Source of the DNA: Mycobacterium basiliense
Lineage (GTDB): Bacteria > Actinomycetota > Actinomycetes > Mycobacteriales > Mycobacteriaceae
DNA: 64,000 bases
Direction of reading: 5' to 3'
NCBI RefSeq assembly: GCF_900292015.1
Contig: NZ_LR130759.1
Span: 868,001 to 932,000, forward strand
In this document: positions 54,683 to 64,000 of the stretch, piece after piece
Layout of the letters: every line of letters begins with the position of its first letter
Numbering within the stretch: the stretch's first letter is position 1
Translations under genes and position numbers: made by a program
Notes under the pieces: generated by a model
The model's database searches: none
Told to the model about the DNA's origin: nothing
The model's input: only the letters and a program-made list of their open reading frames with translations

Positions 54683-55097
54683 GTTCAGTTCGGTCAAGGT
54701 CGGGGATCAGCTTCCCGAGCGGACCTACCCGCTGACCCGCCAGGACCTGGTGAACTACGCGGGGGTGTCGGGCGACTTGAACCCGATTCACTGGGACGAC
54801 GAGATCGCCAAGGTCGTCGGACTGGACACCGCGATCGCCCACGGAATGTTGACCATGGGGCTGGGCGGCGGCTACGTCACCTCGTGGGTCGGTGACCCAG
54901 GCGCGGTGACCGAGTACAACGTGCGTTTCACCGCGGTGGTACCGGTCCCCAACGACGGCAAGGGCGCCGAGATCGTGTTCAGCGGTCGGGTGAAGTCGCT
55001 CGATCCGGACAGCAGGTCGGTGACGATCGCGCTCACGGCCACCACCGGCGGCAAGAAGATCTTCGGGCGGGCCATCGCCTCGGCAAAGTTAGCGTAG
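54669..55097 (+). CDS. hadB: (3R)-hydroxyacyl-ACP dehydratase catalytic subunit HadB
   Basis: Catalytic hot-dog subunit shared by HadAB and HadBC. It is 142 aa, identical in length to M. tuberculosis Rv0636. The hydratase-2 active-site motif SGDLNPIHWDDEIAKVVGLD carries D36 and H41. The ATG at 54669 (ALREFSSVKVGDQLPER) lies within the hadA end, and the open frame upstream is not homologous. Confidence 0.97.
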   Translation: MALREFSSVKVGDQLPERTYPLTRQDLVNYAGVSGDLNPIHWDDEIAKVVGLDTAIAHGMLTMGLGGGYVTSWVGDPGAVTEYNVRFTAVVPVPNDGKGAEIVFSGRVKSLDPDSRSVTIALTATTGGKKIFGRAIASAKLA

Positions 55098-55110
55098 GCG
55101 GACACAGTCC

Positions 55111-55611
55111 ATGGCTCTCAAAACCGACATCCGCGGGATGAGTTGGAAATACCCGGACTGCTTCGTTGTCGGCCGTGAGCAGGTCCGCGGGTTCGCTCGA
55201 TCGATCCAGTGTGACGATCCGGCCTGCTACGACGAGGACGCGGCTGCCGAGCTGGGTTATGGGGGCATAGTTGCGCCGATGACCTTCGTGTCGATTCTTG
55301 CCAAACTGGTCCAGACGGACTTCTTCCGCAATGTTGACGTGGGCATGGAGACCATGCAGATCGTCCAGGTCGATCAGCGGTTCGTGTTCTACAAGCCGAT
55401 ACTCGCCGGTGACAAGCTGTGGGCTCGGATGGATATCCATTCGGTGGACGAGCGGTTCGGCGCTGACATCGTGGTCACCAAGAACGTCTGTCACAACGAC
55501 GACGGGGAACTGGTTCTGGAGGCGTTCACCACCTTGATGGGCCAGCAGGGCGACGGTTCGGCCAAGCTCAAATGGGACAAGGAAACCGGGCAGGTCATCA
55601 GAACCTCGTAA
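55111..55611 (+). CDS. hadC: (3R)-hydroxyacyl-ACP dehydratase subunit HadC
   Basis: Structural paralogue of HadA, 166 aa as in M. tuberculosis Rv0637. The segments GMSWKYPDCFVVGREQVRGF and APMTFVSILAKLVQTDFFRN parallel HadA. With HadB it dehydrates the long meromycolate intermediates. It starts 13 bases after hadB, completing a hadABC operon, and is followed by tRNA-Trp. Confidence 0.96.
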   Translation: MALKTDIRGMSWKYPDCFVVGREQVRGFARSIQCDDPACYDEDAAAELGYGGIVAPMTFVSILAKLVQTDFFRNVDVGMETMQIVQVDQRFVFYKPILAGDKLWARMDIHSVDERFGADIVVTKNVCHNDDGELVLEAFTTLMGQQGDGSAKLKWDKETGQVIRTS

Positions 55612-55756
55612 TTAGTATCTGGCTCCTGTGCCGATGTACACTCTTACCTCGGGGTTTTCCCAACATCAGCGCGCTGTCCGTCGGTTCGCGATTGCCGACC
55701 GGGGGCGCGCGTGTCATGTAAGCCCCGGCGCGAGTGGGTTGGCCTGCCAACCGCGA

Positions 55757-55829
<73 letters not shown>

Positions 55830-55940
55830 CTGAAGGAATGAACGTCCGGCGGCGGTAACGTGCCATGCTGGACACTGGGAGGTTGCCCCAGTCAGAGTGG
55901 GACGGCCGGCGGGATAGTTAGCGAACAAAGGAGCACGCGG

Positions 55941-56423
55941 GTGAGCGACGAGGGCGACGCTGCCAACGACGCCGCCAGCGACGGCGGCGCATCTGAGGAC
56001 AGCTCCGCCGGCGGTGGCCGGACTGCGCTGGTGACAAAGTCGGTGATGCGGCCGCAACGTCCCACCGGCAAACGGTCCCGGCGGCGCCCGGTAGTGGCCG
56101 ACGAAGACGCCGAGGACCAGGAATCGTCGACCGAAGCAGAAGCCGGCAAGGAAGAATCGGCCAAGAAAGACGCGGCAAAGTCCGCGAACGCAAAGAAACA
56201 AAAGAAGGCGAACAAATCGGCGGTACGGGCGGCCAATCCGGTCATCTTCGTCTACAACTACCTCAAGCAGGTTGTAGCCGAGATGCGGAAGGTGATCTGG
56301 CCCAACCGCAAGCAAATGCTCACCTACACGTCCGTGGTGCTGGTTTTTTTGGCCTTCATGGTGGCGCTGGTGGGCGGCGCCGACGTGGGGCTGAGCAAGC
56401 TGGTCATGTTGGTGTTTGGTTGA
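55941..56423 (+). CDS. secE: Preprotein translocase subunit SecE
   Basis: SecYEG channel subunit, 160 aa (M. tuberculosis 161). Residues 1-100 are a long, charged, low-complexity extension typical of mycobacteria. The conserved SecE core is [20 protein letters not shown] then [20 protein letters not shown], the single membrane segment. The GTG at 55941 has an AAAGGAG site; the frame is open upstream to 55860 without homology. It is followed by nusG. Confidence 0.95.
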   Translation: MSDEGDAANDAASDGGASEDSSAGGGRTALVTKSVMRPQRPTGKRSRRRPVVADEDAEDQESSTEAEAGKEESAKKDAAKSANAKKQKKANKSAVRAANPVIFVYNYLKQVVAEMRKVIWPNRKQMLTYTSVVLVFLAFMVALVGGADVGLSKLVMLVFG

Positions 56424-56436
56424 GACTTGAGAGTGA

Positions 56437-57171
<735 letters not shown>

Positions 57172-57203
57172 CCAGACCAACCCGGCCCGATAGCGGTCTT
57201 AAT

Positions 57204-57233
57204 ACCAGACTTGAAACCAGACTTGAAACCAGA
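57204..57233 (+). repeat. 12-bp tandem repeat in the rplK leader
   Basis: ACCAGACTTGAA occurs twice in tandem (57204-57215, 57216-57227) plus a partial third ACCAGA (57228-57233), followed by AAGGA, the ribosome-binding site of rplK. Confidence 0.88.
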
Positions 57234-57251
57234 AAGGACGATCGACACCTC

Positions 57252-57680
57252 ATGGCCCCGAAGAAGAAAGTCGCCGGGCTGATCAAGCTGCAGATTGTGG
57301 CGGGTCAGGCCAACCCGGCGCCGCCCGTAGGCCCCGCGCTCGGCCAGCACGGCGTCAACATCATGGAGTTCTGCAAGGCGTATAACGCCGCCACAGAGAA
57401 CCAGCGCGGCAACGTCATCCCGGTAGAGATCACCGTCTACGAGGACCGCAGCTTCACGTTCACGCTGAAGACGCCGCCCGCCGCCAAGCTGCTACTCAAG
57501 GCGGCAGGGGTGCCCAAGGGTTCCGCCGAGCCGCACAAGACCAAGGTCGCCAAGGTCAGCTGGGATCAGGTCCGCGAGATCGCCGAGACCAAGAAGACCG
57601 ATCTCAACGCCAACGACATTGACGCCGCGGCCAAGATCATCGCCGGCACCGCCCGGTCGATGGGCATAACCGTTGAGTAG
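57252..57680 (+). CDS. rplK: 50S ribosomal protein L11
   Basis: Binds 23S rRNA at the GTPase centre; 142 aa. The start [20 protein letters not shown] and the motif [20 protein letters not shown] are canonical, as are the C-terminal rRNA-binding elements [20 protein letters not shown]. An AAGGA site sits nine bases before the ATG. Followed by rplA after 99 bases. Confidence 0.97.
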   Translation: MAPKKKVAGLIKLQIVAGQANPAPPVGPALGQHGVNIMEFCKAYNAATENQRGNVIPVEITVYEDRSFTFTLKTPPAAKLLLKAAGVPKGSAEPHKTKVAKVSWDQVREIAETKKTDLNANDIDAAAKIIAGTARSMGITVE

Positions 57681-57779
57681 ATCCGAATAGGTTTTGCCAA
57701 GCCGACACATCAAAACCCCGTGGGAGGGCCAGCTTCGGCCCGTTGATAAACCACGACCCAACAGTGGATTGGATATCAA

Positions 57780-58487
57780 ATGAGCAAGAACAGCAAGGCA
57801 TACCGCGCCGCCGCCGAGAAGGTGGACCGCACCAACCTCTACAGCCCGCTGCAGGCGGCCAAGCTGGCCAAGGAGACGTCGTCGACCAAGCAGGACGCCA
57901 CCGTCGAGGTGGCGATTCGGCTCGGTGTTGACCCGCGGAAGGCCGACCAGATGGTCCGCGGCACGGTCAACCTGCCACACGGCACCGGTAAGACCGCCCG
58001 GGTCGCGGTGTTCGCGGTGGGCGAGAAGGCCGAGCAGGCCCAGGCCGCCGGCGCCGATGTGGTCGGCAGCGACGACTTGATCGAGAAGATCCAGGGCGGG
58101 TTCTTGGACTTTGACGCAGCGATCGCGACGCCGGATCAGATGGCCAAGGTCGGGCGCATCGCGCGGGTGCTGGGTCCCCGGGGCCTGATGCCCAACCCCA
58201 AGACCGGCACCGTCACTCCTGACGTTGCCAAGGCCGTTGCCGACATCAAGGGCGGCAAGATCAACTTCCGGGTGGACAAGCAGGCCAACCTGCACTTCGT
58301 CATCGGCAAGGCGTCCTTCGACGAGAACAAGCTGGCGGAAAACTACGGCGCCGCTCTCGATGAGGTGCTGCGGCTCAAGCCATCGGCGTCGAAGGGCCGC
58401 TACCTGAAGAAGATCACCGTGTCGACGACGACGGGCCCGGGCATCCCGGTCGACCCGTCGATCACCCGCAACTTCACCGAGGTGTAG
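57780..58487 (+). CDS. rplA: 50S ribosomal protein L1
   Basis: Forms the L1 stalk and moves deacylated tRNA; 235 aa as in M. tuberculosis. The conserved elements are [20 protein letters not shown], the L1 signature [19 protein letters not shown] and [20 protein letters not shown]. In many bacteria L1 represses its own operon by binding the mRNA leader; I see no obvious mimic in the 99-base gap. The gene is followed by the strong hairpin at 58502-58555. Confidence 0.97.
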   Translation: MSKNSKAYRAAAEKVDRTNLYSPLQAAKLAKETSSTKQDATVEVAIRLGVDPRKADQMVRGTVNLPHGTGKTARVAVFAVGEKAEQAQAAGADVVGSDDLIEKIQGGFLDFDAAIATPDQMAKVGRIARVLGPRGLMPNPKTGTVTPDVAKAVADIKGGKINFRVDKQANLHFVIGKASFDENKLAENYGAALDEVLRLKPSASKGRYLKKITVSTTTGPGIPVDPSITRNFTEV

Positions 58488-58501
58488 CACCTCCTCCCGC
58501 G

Positions 58502-58555
58502 AGCAGACACAGAATCGCCAACATCGCACATCGGTGATGCGATTCTGTGTCTGCT
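58502..58555. terminator. 17-bp perfect hairpin between rplA and mmaA4
   Basis: AGCAGACACAGAATCGC (58502-58518) pairs without mismatch with GCGATTCTGTGTCTGCT (58539-58555) around a 20-base loop. It lies between the convergent rplA and mmaA4 stops. As a perfect inverted repeat it should end transcription from both sides. No T-tract. Confidence 0.82.
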
Positions 58556-58562
58556 GGGCGGG

Positions 58563-59459
58563 CTAGGCCGCCGCGCCCGGCTTCAGATAGGTCACCAGGC
58601 TGCAGTCGAGCATCTCGTCGGTGAAGTAGTGCTCACAGCCGCGCAGATACTTGATGTACCGGTTGTACACCTCTTCGGAGGTGACCTCGATGGCCTTTTC
58701 CTTGTTGGACTCCAGCGTGTTGCCCCAGATGTGCAGCGTCTTGATGTAGTGCGGTCGCAGTGAAAGGGGTTCGGGGACAACGAATCCCGCTTTTTCGCCG
58801 TGTTCGATCATCATCTCGGTAGACGGCAGGCGCCCGCCCGGAAAGATCTCGGTGATGATGAACTTGATGAAGCGCGCCGTCTCGAAGCTCAGCTTCTTAC
58901 CTCGGGCCGCCATCTCGAACGGGTGATAGCCGACGCTGCTTTGCACGGTCATCCGACCGTCCTCGGGCATGATGTTGAAACAGCGCTTGAAGAAGTCGTC
59001 GTAGTTCTCGTGGCCGAAGTGCTCGAAGGCCTCGATGGACACGATCCGGTCGACCGGCTCGGTGAAATCCTCCCACCCCTGCAGCAGCACCCGGCGTGAG
59101 CGATTCGTGTCGATCGAGCCCAGCACCTGCTCAGAGCGCGCGTGCTGGTTCCTCGACAGGGTCAGGCCGATGACGTTGACGTCGAAGCGCTCAACCGCGC
59201 GCCTCAGCGTGGTGCCCCAGCCGCAACCGATGTCCAGCAGCGTCATACCCGGTTGGAGGTCCAGCTTGTCCAGGTTGAGGTCGATCTTGGCGTATTGGGC
59301 TTCTTCGAGCGTGAGGTTCGGTGGCTCGAAGTAGGCGCAGCTGTACGTACGGGTTGGGTCCTGGAACAAGGCGAAGAAATCGTCGGAGACGTCGTAGTGC
59401 GCCTGGATATCTTCCGAGCGCGTCCGAGTCTTCGTCTCTGTCGGCGGTTTCTCAACCAT
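58563..59459 (-). CDS. mmaA4: Hydroxymycolate synthase MmaA4 (Hma)
   Basis: SAM-dependent methyltransferase of the cyclopropane-mycolate family that adds a branch methyl and hydroxyl to the meromycolate, the entry to keto and methoxy mycolates. It is 298 aa from the ATG at 59459 (M. tuberculosis 301). The family start [19 protein letters not shown], the SAM motif [19 protein letters not shown] and the [13 protein letters not shown] loop are present. The C-terminal [20 protein letters not shown] is typical of Hma. It is the last of four same-strand mmaA genes that read 62.5 to 58.6 kb. Confidence 0.94.
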   Translation of the reverse strand: MVEKPPTETKTRTRSEDIQAHYDVSDDFFALFQDPTRTYSCAYFEPPNLTLEEAQYAKIDLNLDKLDLQPGMTLLDIGCGWGTTLRRAVERFDVNVIGLTLSRNQHARSEQVLGSIDTNRSRRVLLQGWEDFTEPVDRIVSIEAFEHFGHENYDDFFKRCFNIMPEDGRMTVQSSVGYHPFEMAARGKKLSFETARFIKFIITEIFPGGRLPSTEMMIEHGEKAGFVVPEPLSLRPHYIKTLHIWGNTLESNKEKAIEVTSEEVYNRYIKYLRGCEHYFTDEMLDCSLVTYLKPGAAA

Positions 59460-59600
59460 TGTCGTCCTGTTCTCCTGAGTAGTGTTCACCGCTCCAACGC
59501 ACACGCGGCACCTCTGCTTGCCCGTGCAAGCGTACGAATTCTCGAAGCATTACCCACCCGCGCGAGGATTGCACGCGTCGTTCATCTGTGGCACGAAAGT

Positions 59601-60482
59601 CTACTTGGCCAGTGTGAACTGGTTGCAGTCGATATAGCCCATCCGAAATGCCTTGGCGCAACCGGTCAAATACTTCATGTAGCGCTCGTAGACCTCTTCT
59701 GACTGGATCTTGATGGCTTCGTCCCTGCGTGCCTCCAGCGTCTCGGACCAAAAATCAAGAGTCCTGGCGAAGTCCAGCTGCAGAGACTGCCGGCGGGTCA
59801 CCGTGAAGCCCACCTTCGCGGTGTGCTCTTCGACCTTCTCGACCATCGGCAGTCGGCCGCCGGGGAAGATGTCGGTGACGATGAACCTGATGAATTTCGC
59901 CATTTCCATGGTCAACGGTATGCCGCGTTCGATGACCTGCTTGACGTGTAACGCGGTGATCGCGTGCAGCAGCATCAGCCCGTTGGCGGGCAGGGCTTCG
60001 TAGGCGAACTTGAAGAAATCGTCGTAACGATGAAAGCCGAAGTGCTCCAGCGCCTCAATGGTGACGATACGGTCCGCGGGCTCGTCGAATTCCGCCCAGT
60101 CGCGCAGCAGTACCCGGTGCGAGCGGTTGGTGTCGACGTCGCCGAGCAAGCGCTGGCAGTAGTTGTGCTGGTTCTTCGACAGCGTCAGCCCCACGACGTT
60201 GACGTCGTATTTCTCGATCGCGCGTTTGAGGACGGAGCCCCAGCCGCAGCCAATGTCGAGCAGAGTCATCCCGGGCTGCAGTTCCAGCTTGTCCAGCGTC
60301 AGATCGATCTTGGCGACTTGGGCTTCGTGCAGCGTCATGTCGTCACGAGGAAAGTACGCGCAGCTGTAGGTGCGCGTCGGATCGACAAACAGCGCGAAGA
60401 ACTCGTCGGAAAGGTCGTAATGTGCCTGCACGTCGTCGGCGTTGGACCGCGTCGATGACAGGGATGTCGTCGTGTCAGGCAT
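59601..60482 (-). CDS. mmaA3: Methoxymycolate O-methyltransferase MmaA3
   Basis: Methylates the hydroxymycolate made by MmaA4 to give methoxymycolate. It is 293 aa, as in M. tuberculosis. The SAM motif is [20 protein letters not shown], with EALEHFGFHRYDDFFKFAYE and the C-terminal [20 protein letters not shown]. The intact gene implies that methoxymycolates can be made here; some BCG strains lack them because of an mmaA3 mutation. It lies 141 bases upstream of mmaA4. Confidence 0.93.
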   Translation of the reverse strand: MPDTTTSLSSTRSNADDVQAHYDLSDEFFALFVDPTRTYSCAYFPRDDMTLHEAQVAKIDLTLDKLELQPGMTLLDIGCGWGSVLKRAIEKYDVNVVGLTLSKNQHNYCQRLLGDVDTNRSHRVLLRDWAEFDEPADRIVTIEALEHFGFHRYDDFFKFAYEALPANGLMLLHAITALHVKQVIERGIPLTMEMAKFIRFIVTDIFPGGRLPMVEKVEEHTAKVGFTVTRRQSLQLDFARTLDFWSETLEARRDEAIKIQSEEVYERYMKYLTGCAKAFRMGYIDCNQFTLAK

Positions 60483-60611
60483 ATGTCCTCCTGTGATGGT
60501 CCCCCTCAGCGGGTGACCATCCCCGGCACCCTACACGCAATGAGGCTCGTCCTTCGCATTTGAGCCCGCGCAGACTGGTCTTTCTTGATCGGGACACGAC
60601 CGGCGCAATCA

Positions 60612-61475
60612 CTACTTCTCCAGCGTGAATTGGTTGACGTCGATGTAGCCGACGCGGAAAGCGTTGGCGCAGCCGGTCAGATACTTCATGTACCGCTCGT
60701 AGACCTCTTCGGACTGAATCGCGATGGCCTCGTCCTTGTGCGCCTCGAGCGCTTCGGCCCACAGGTCGAGGGTCCTGGCATAGTGCGGCTGCAGCGACTG
60801 GCGGCGGGTCAGCGTGAAGCCGGCCTTGGCGGCATGCTCCTCGACCTTTTCGATCGACGGTAACCGGCCGCCGGGGAAGATCTCGGTGACGATGAACTTG
60901 ATGAAGCGAGCCATCTCAAAAGTCATCGGCATCCCGCGCTCGATAATCTGCGGTCCCGTCAACCCGGTGATCGTGTGCAGCAGCATCACCCCGTCGTCGG
61001 GCAAGATCTTGTTGGCGAGGGCAAAGAAGTCGTCGTAGCGGTCGTGGCCGAAATGCTCGAATGCGCCGATCGACACGATTCGGTCGACGGGTTCATCGAA
61101 TTGCTCCCAGCCCTGCAGCAGCACGCGCCGGCTGCGCGGCGTGTCCAACTCGTCGAACGAGTTCTGCACGTGCACGGCCTGGTTTTTCGACAGGGTCAGG
61201 CCAACGACGTTGACGTCATATTTTTCGATCGCGCGCCGCATGGTGGCGCCCCAGCCGCAGCCGACGTCGAGCAACGTCATCCCGGGCTGTAGGCCCAGCT
61301 TGCCCAGCGCCAGGTCGACCTTGGCGATCTGGGCCTGCTCCAGCGTCATGTCGGCGCGCTCGAAGTAGGCGCAACTGTAGGTCTGGGTGGGGTCCAGAAA
61401 CAGCCGGAAGAAGTCGTCGGATAAGTCGTAATGCGCCTGTACGTCGTCAAAATGTGGCGTGAGTTCTTTGGCCAT
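60612..61475 (-). CDS. mmaA2: Mycolate cyclopropane synthase MmaA2
   Basis: Introduces the distal cis-cyclopropane of alpha mycolates (and methoxy ones) in M. tuberculosis. It is 287 aa from the ATG at 61475, identical in length; the frame upstream to 61595 is not homologous. The SAM motif is [20 protein letters not shown] and [17 protein letters not shown] follows. From residue about 185 the sequence [20 protein letters not shown] and [18 protein letters not shown] is closer to the MmaA3/MmaA4 type than M. tuberculosis MmaA2 is, which suggests past conversion between neighbours. C-terminus [11 protein letters not shown]. Confidence 0.92.
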   Translation of the reverse strand: MAKELTPHFDDVQAHYDLSDDFFRLFLDPTQTYSCAYFERADMTLEQAQIAKVDLALGKLGLQPGMTLLDVGCGWGATMRRAIEKYDVNVVGLTLSKNQAVHVQNSFDELDTPRSRRVLLQGWEQFDEPVDRIVSIGAFEHFGHDRYDDFFALANKILPDDGVMLLHTITGLTGPQIIERGMPMTFEMARFIKFIVTEIFPGGRLPSIEKVEEHAAKAGFTLTRRQSLQPHYARTLDLWAEALEAHKDEAIAIQSEEVYERYMKYLTGCANAFRVGYIDVNQFTLEK

Positions 61476-61636
61476 GACCTGAAATGCCTTTCCGGGCCGA
61501 GGCAACGGCCCTACGGTGCTAGCACCGGCGCACAAGAGCGCCAGAGCACCGAAAACGTCCCCCCAAGCGTGTTCGAGGCATGCTATCCGATTCAACGACG
61601 CAGCACTAAACTGCGACCGAATCTGCCCAGGTCACC

Positions 61637-63513
<1,877 letters not shown>

Positions 63514-63550
63514 AGCCAGACCCTAGACCCTCGGAGCCATCGGACGACCC

Positions 63551-64000
63551 TCAGACTTCTACGTCGGTCTGATGCTCGCGGCTCACCTCGACCATGAAGT
63601 TGGCGAAGTATCCGGTCAGCTGCGGATCCGACATCATCTGCCACTTCGGGGCCAGCAGCTTCATATACCGCTCCACGTAGAGGAACTGCTTGCCGATCAA
63701 CACCAGCTCCCGCGGCAACTTGACGTCGTAGGCGTCGGCCAGCGTGGACAGTTGGCGGCCGATGTCGGCATACGACATGTCGCCCAGCGTTTGCATGGTG
63801 AGTGGGGTGGCGAACCTCTCCAGATCCTTGGCCGCCTGGGCCTCTGGCTTCATGGTCCCCACGGCACCCATCAGCACGACGATCTTGCCCGCCGCGGCGT
63901 GGTCCTTCTTGACCAGCAGCGCATACACCAGTTCACGCAGCAGCCAGCGGGTGCGGGGATCAATGCGGCCCATGATGCCGAAGTCGAAGAAGACGATGCG
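63551..64000 (-). CDS. ABC1/AarF (UbiB-type) kinase-like protein, 5' part outside window
   Basis: The C-terminal 149 residues of an ABC1/AarF-family protein (Rv0647c-like). The first visible residues RIVFFDFGIMGRIDPRTRW contain the DFG-like metal-binding motif of the atypical kinase/ATPase fold, so the catalytic N-terminal part lies beyond the window. The helical C-terminal region follows (LLRELVYALLVKKDHAAAGK, LPRELVLIGKQFLYVERYMK) and ends EHQTDVEV. In other bacteria UbiB-type ATPases support quinone synthesis; in mycobacteria the role is unproven. Downstream neighbours on the strand are lipG and the mmaA genes. Confidence 0.85.
   Translation of the reverse strand, partial: RIVFFDFGIMGRIDPRTRWLLRELVYALLVKKDHAAAGKIVVLMGAVGTMKPEAQAAKDLERFATPLTMQTLGDMSYADIGRQLSTLADAYDVKLPRELVLIGKQFLYVERYMKLLAPKWQMMSDPQLTGYFANFMVEVSREHQTDVEV

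Overview
This window is high-GC actinobacterial DNA from a slow-growing Mycobacterium. The gene order follows the M. tuberculosis Rv0558-Rv0567, Rv0575c-Rv0577, galTK, Rv0583c-Rv0585c and recDBC-to-Rv0647c blocks. Most encoded lengths equal the M. tuberculosis orthologues (grcC1 335 aa, gpsA 341, recB 1094, hadB 142, rplA 235). It is not M. tuberculosis itself: protein sequences differ throughout (for example HadA), galT is one intact gene, and several genes are extra (SulP transporter, PPE-MPTR, mycofactocin-type SDR, antiporter, cyanase). A relative such as M. kansasii, M. gastri, M. szulgai or M. marinum fits, but I cannot name the species from sequence alone.

Layout. 1-11.4 kb: a DUF1214-type protein and menaquinone/isoprenoid genes (menG, menJ, grcC1), a salicylate-type methyltransferase locus, htpX, a SulP transporter, gpsA, a Baeyer-Villiger-type monooxygenase, yajQ and tRNA-Tyr. 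11.4-19.6 kb: an accessory block between tRNA-Tyr and the Rv0567-like methyltransferase, holding a PPE-MPTR gene, an SDR, a Na+/H+ antiporter, small membrane proteins, a P450 and a TetR regulator with a 38-bp nested palindrome, flanked by two gene remnants. 19.6-26.9 kb: methyltransferase, zinc-ribbon class III cyclase, a wrecked amidase gene, a CYP135B1-like P450, a small exported protein, an Rv0575c-like flavoprotein, an AHSA1/TIGR03086-type protein and an apparent scrap of an Rv0577-like gene. 27-37.5 kb: galT-galK, a lipoprotein hydrolase, an F420-type family protein, lpqN, a GH92 mannosidase and an Rv0585c-like membrane protein. 37.6-49 kb: a shattered 13E12-family pseudogene carrying a GAG/GAC microsatellite, a hypothetical protein coupled to an amidohydrolase, and the recC-recB-recD operon. 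49-53.6 kb: cyanase, patatin, echA3, Rv0633c- and Rv0634c-like genes and an orphan VapB-like antitoxin. 53.7-64 kb: tRNA-Thr, tRNA-Met, rpmG2, hadABC, tRNA-Trp, secE-nusG-rplK-rplA, then the opposing mmaA4-mmaA3-mmaA2-mmaA1-lipG-AarF block.

The right end is a cell-envelope and translation neighbourhood: HadABC dehydrates acyl chains in FAS-II and the MmaA enzymes modify the meromycolate, next to core translation genes. The left end makes isoprenoid and menaquinone components. I see no clearly new multi-gene system. The most interesting material is regulatory (the TetR palindrome and the half-site array before the Rv0560c-like gene) and evolutionary: five decayed loci (SDR tail, P450 tail, amidase, Rv0577-like scrap, 13E12) that a routine gene call would miss.
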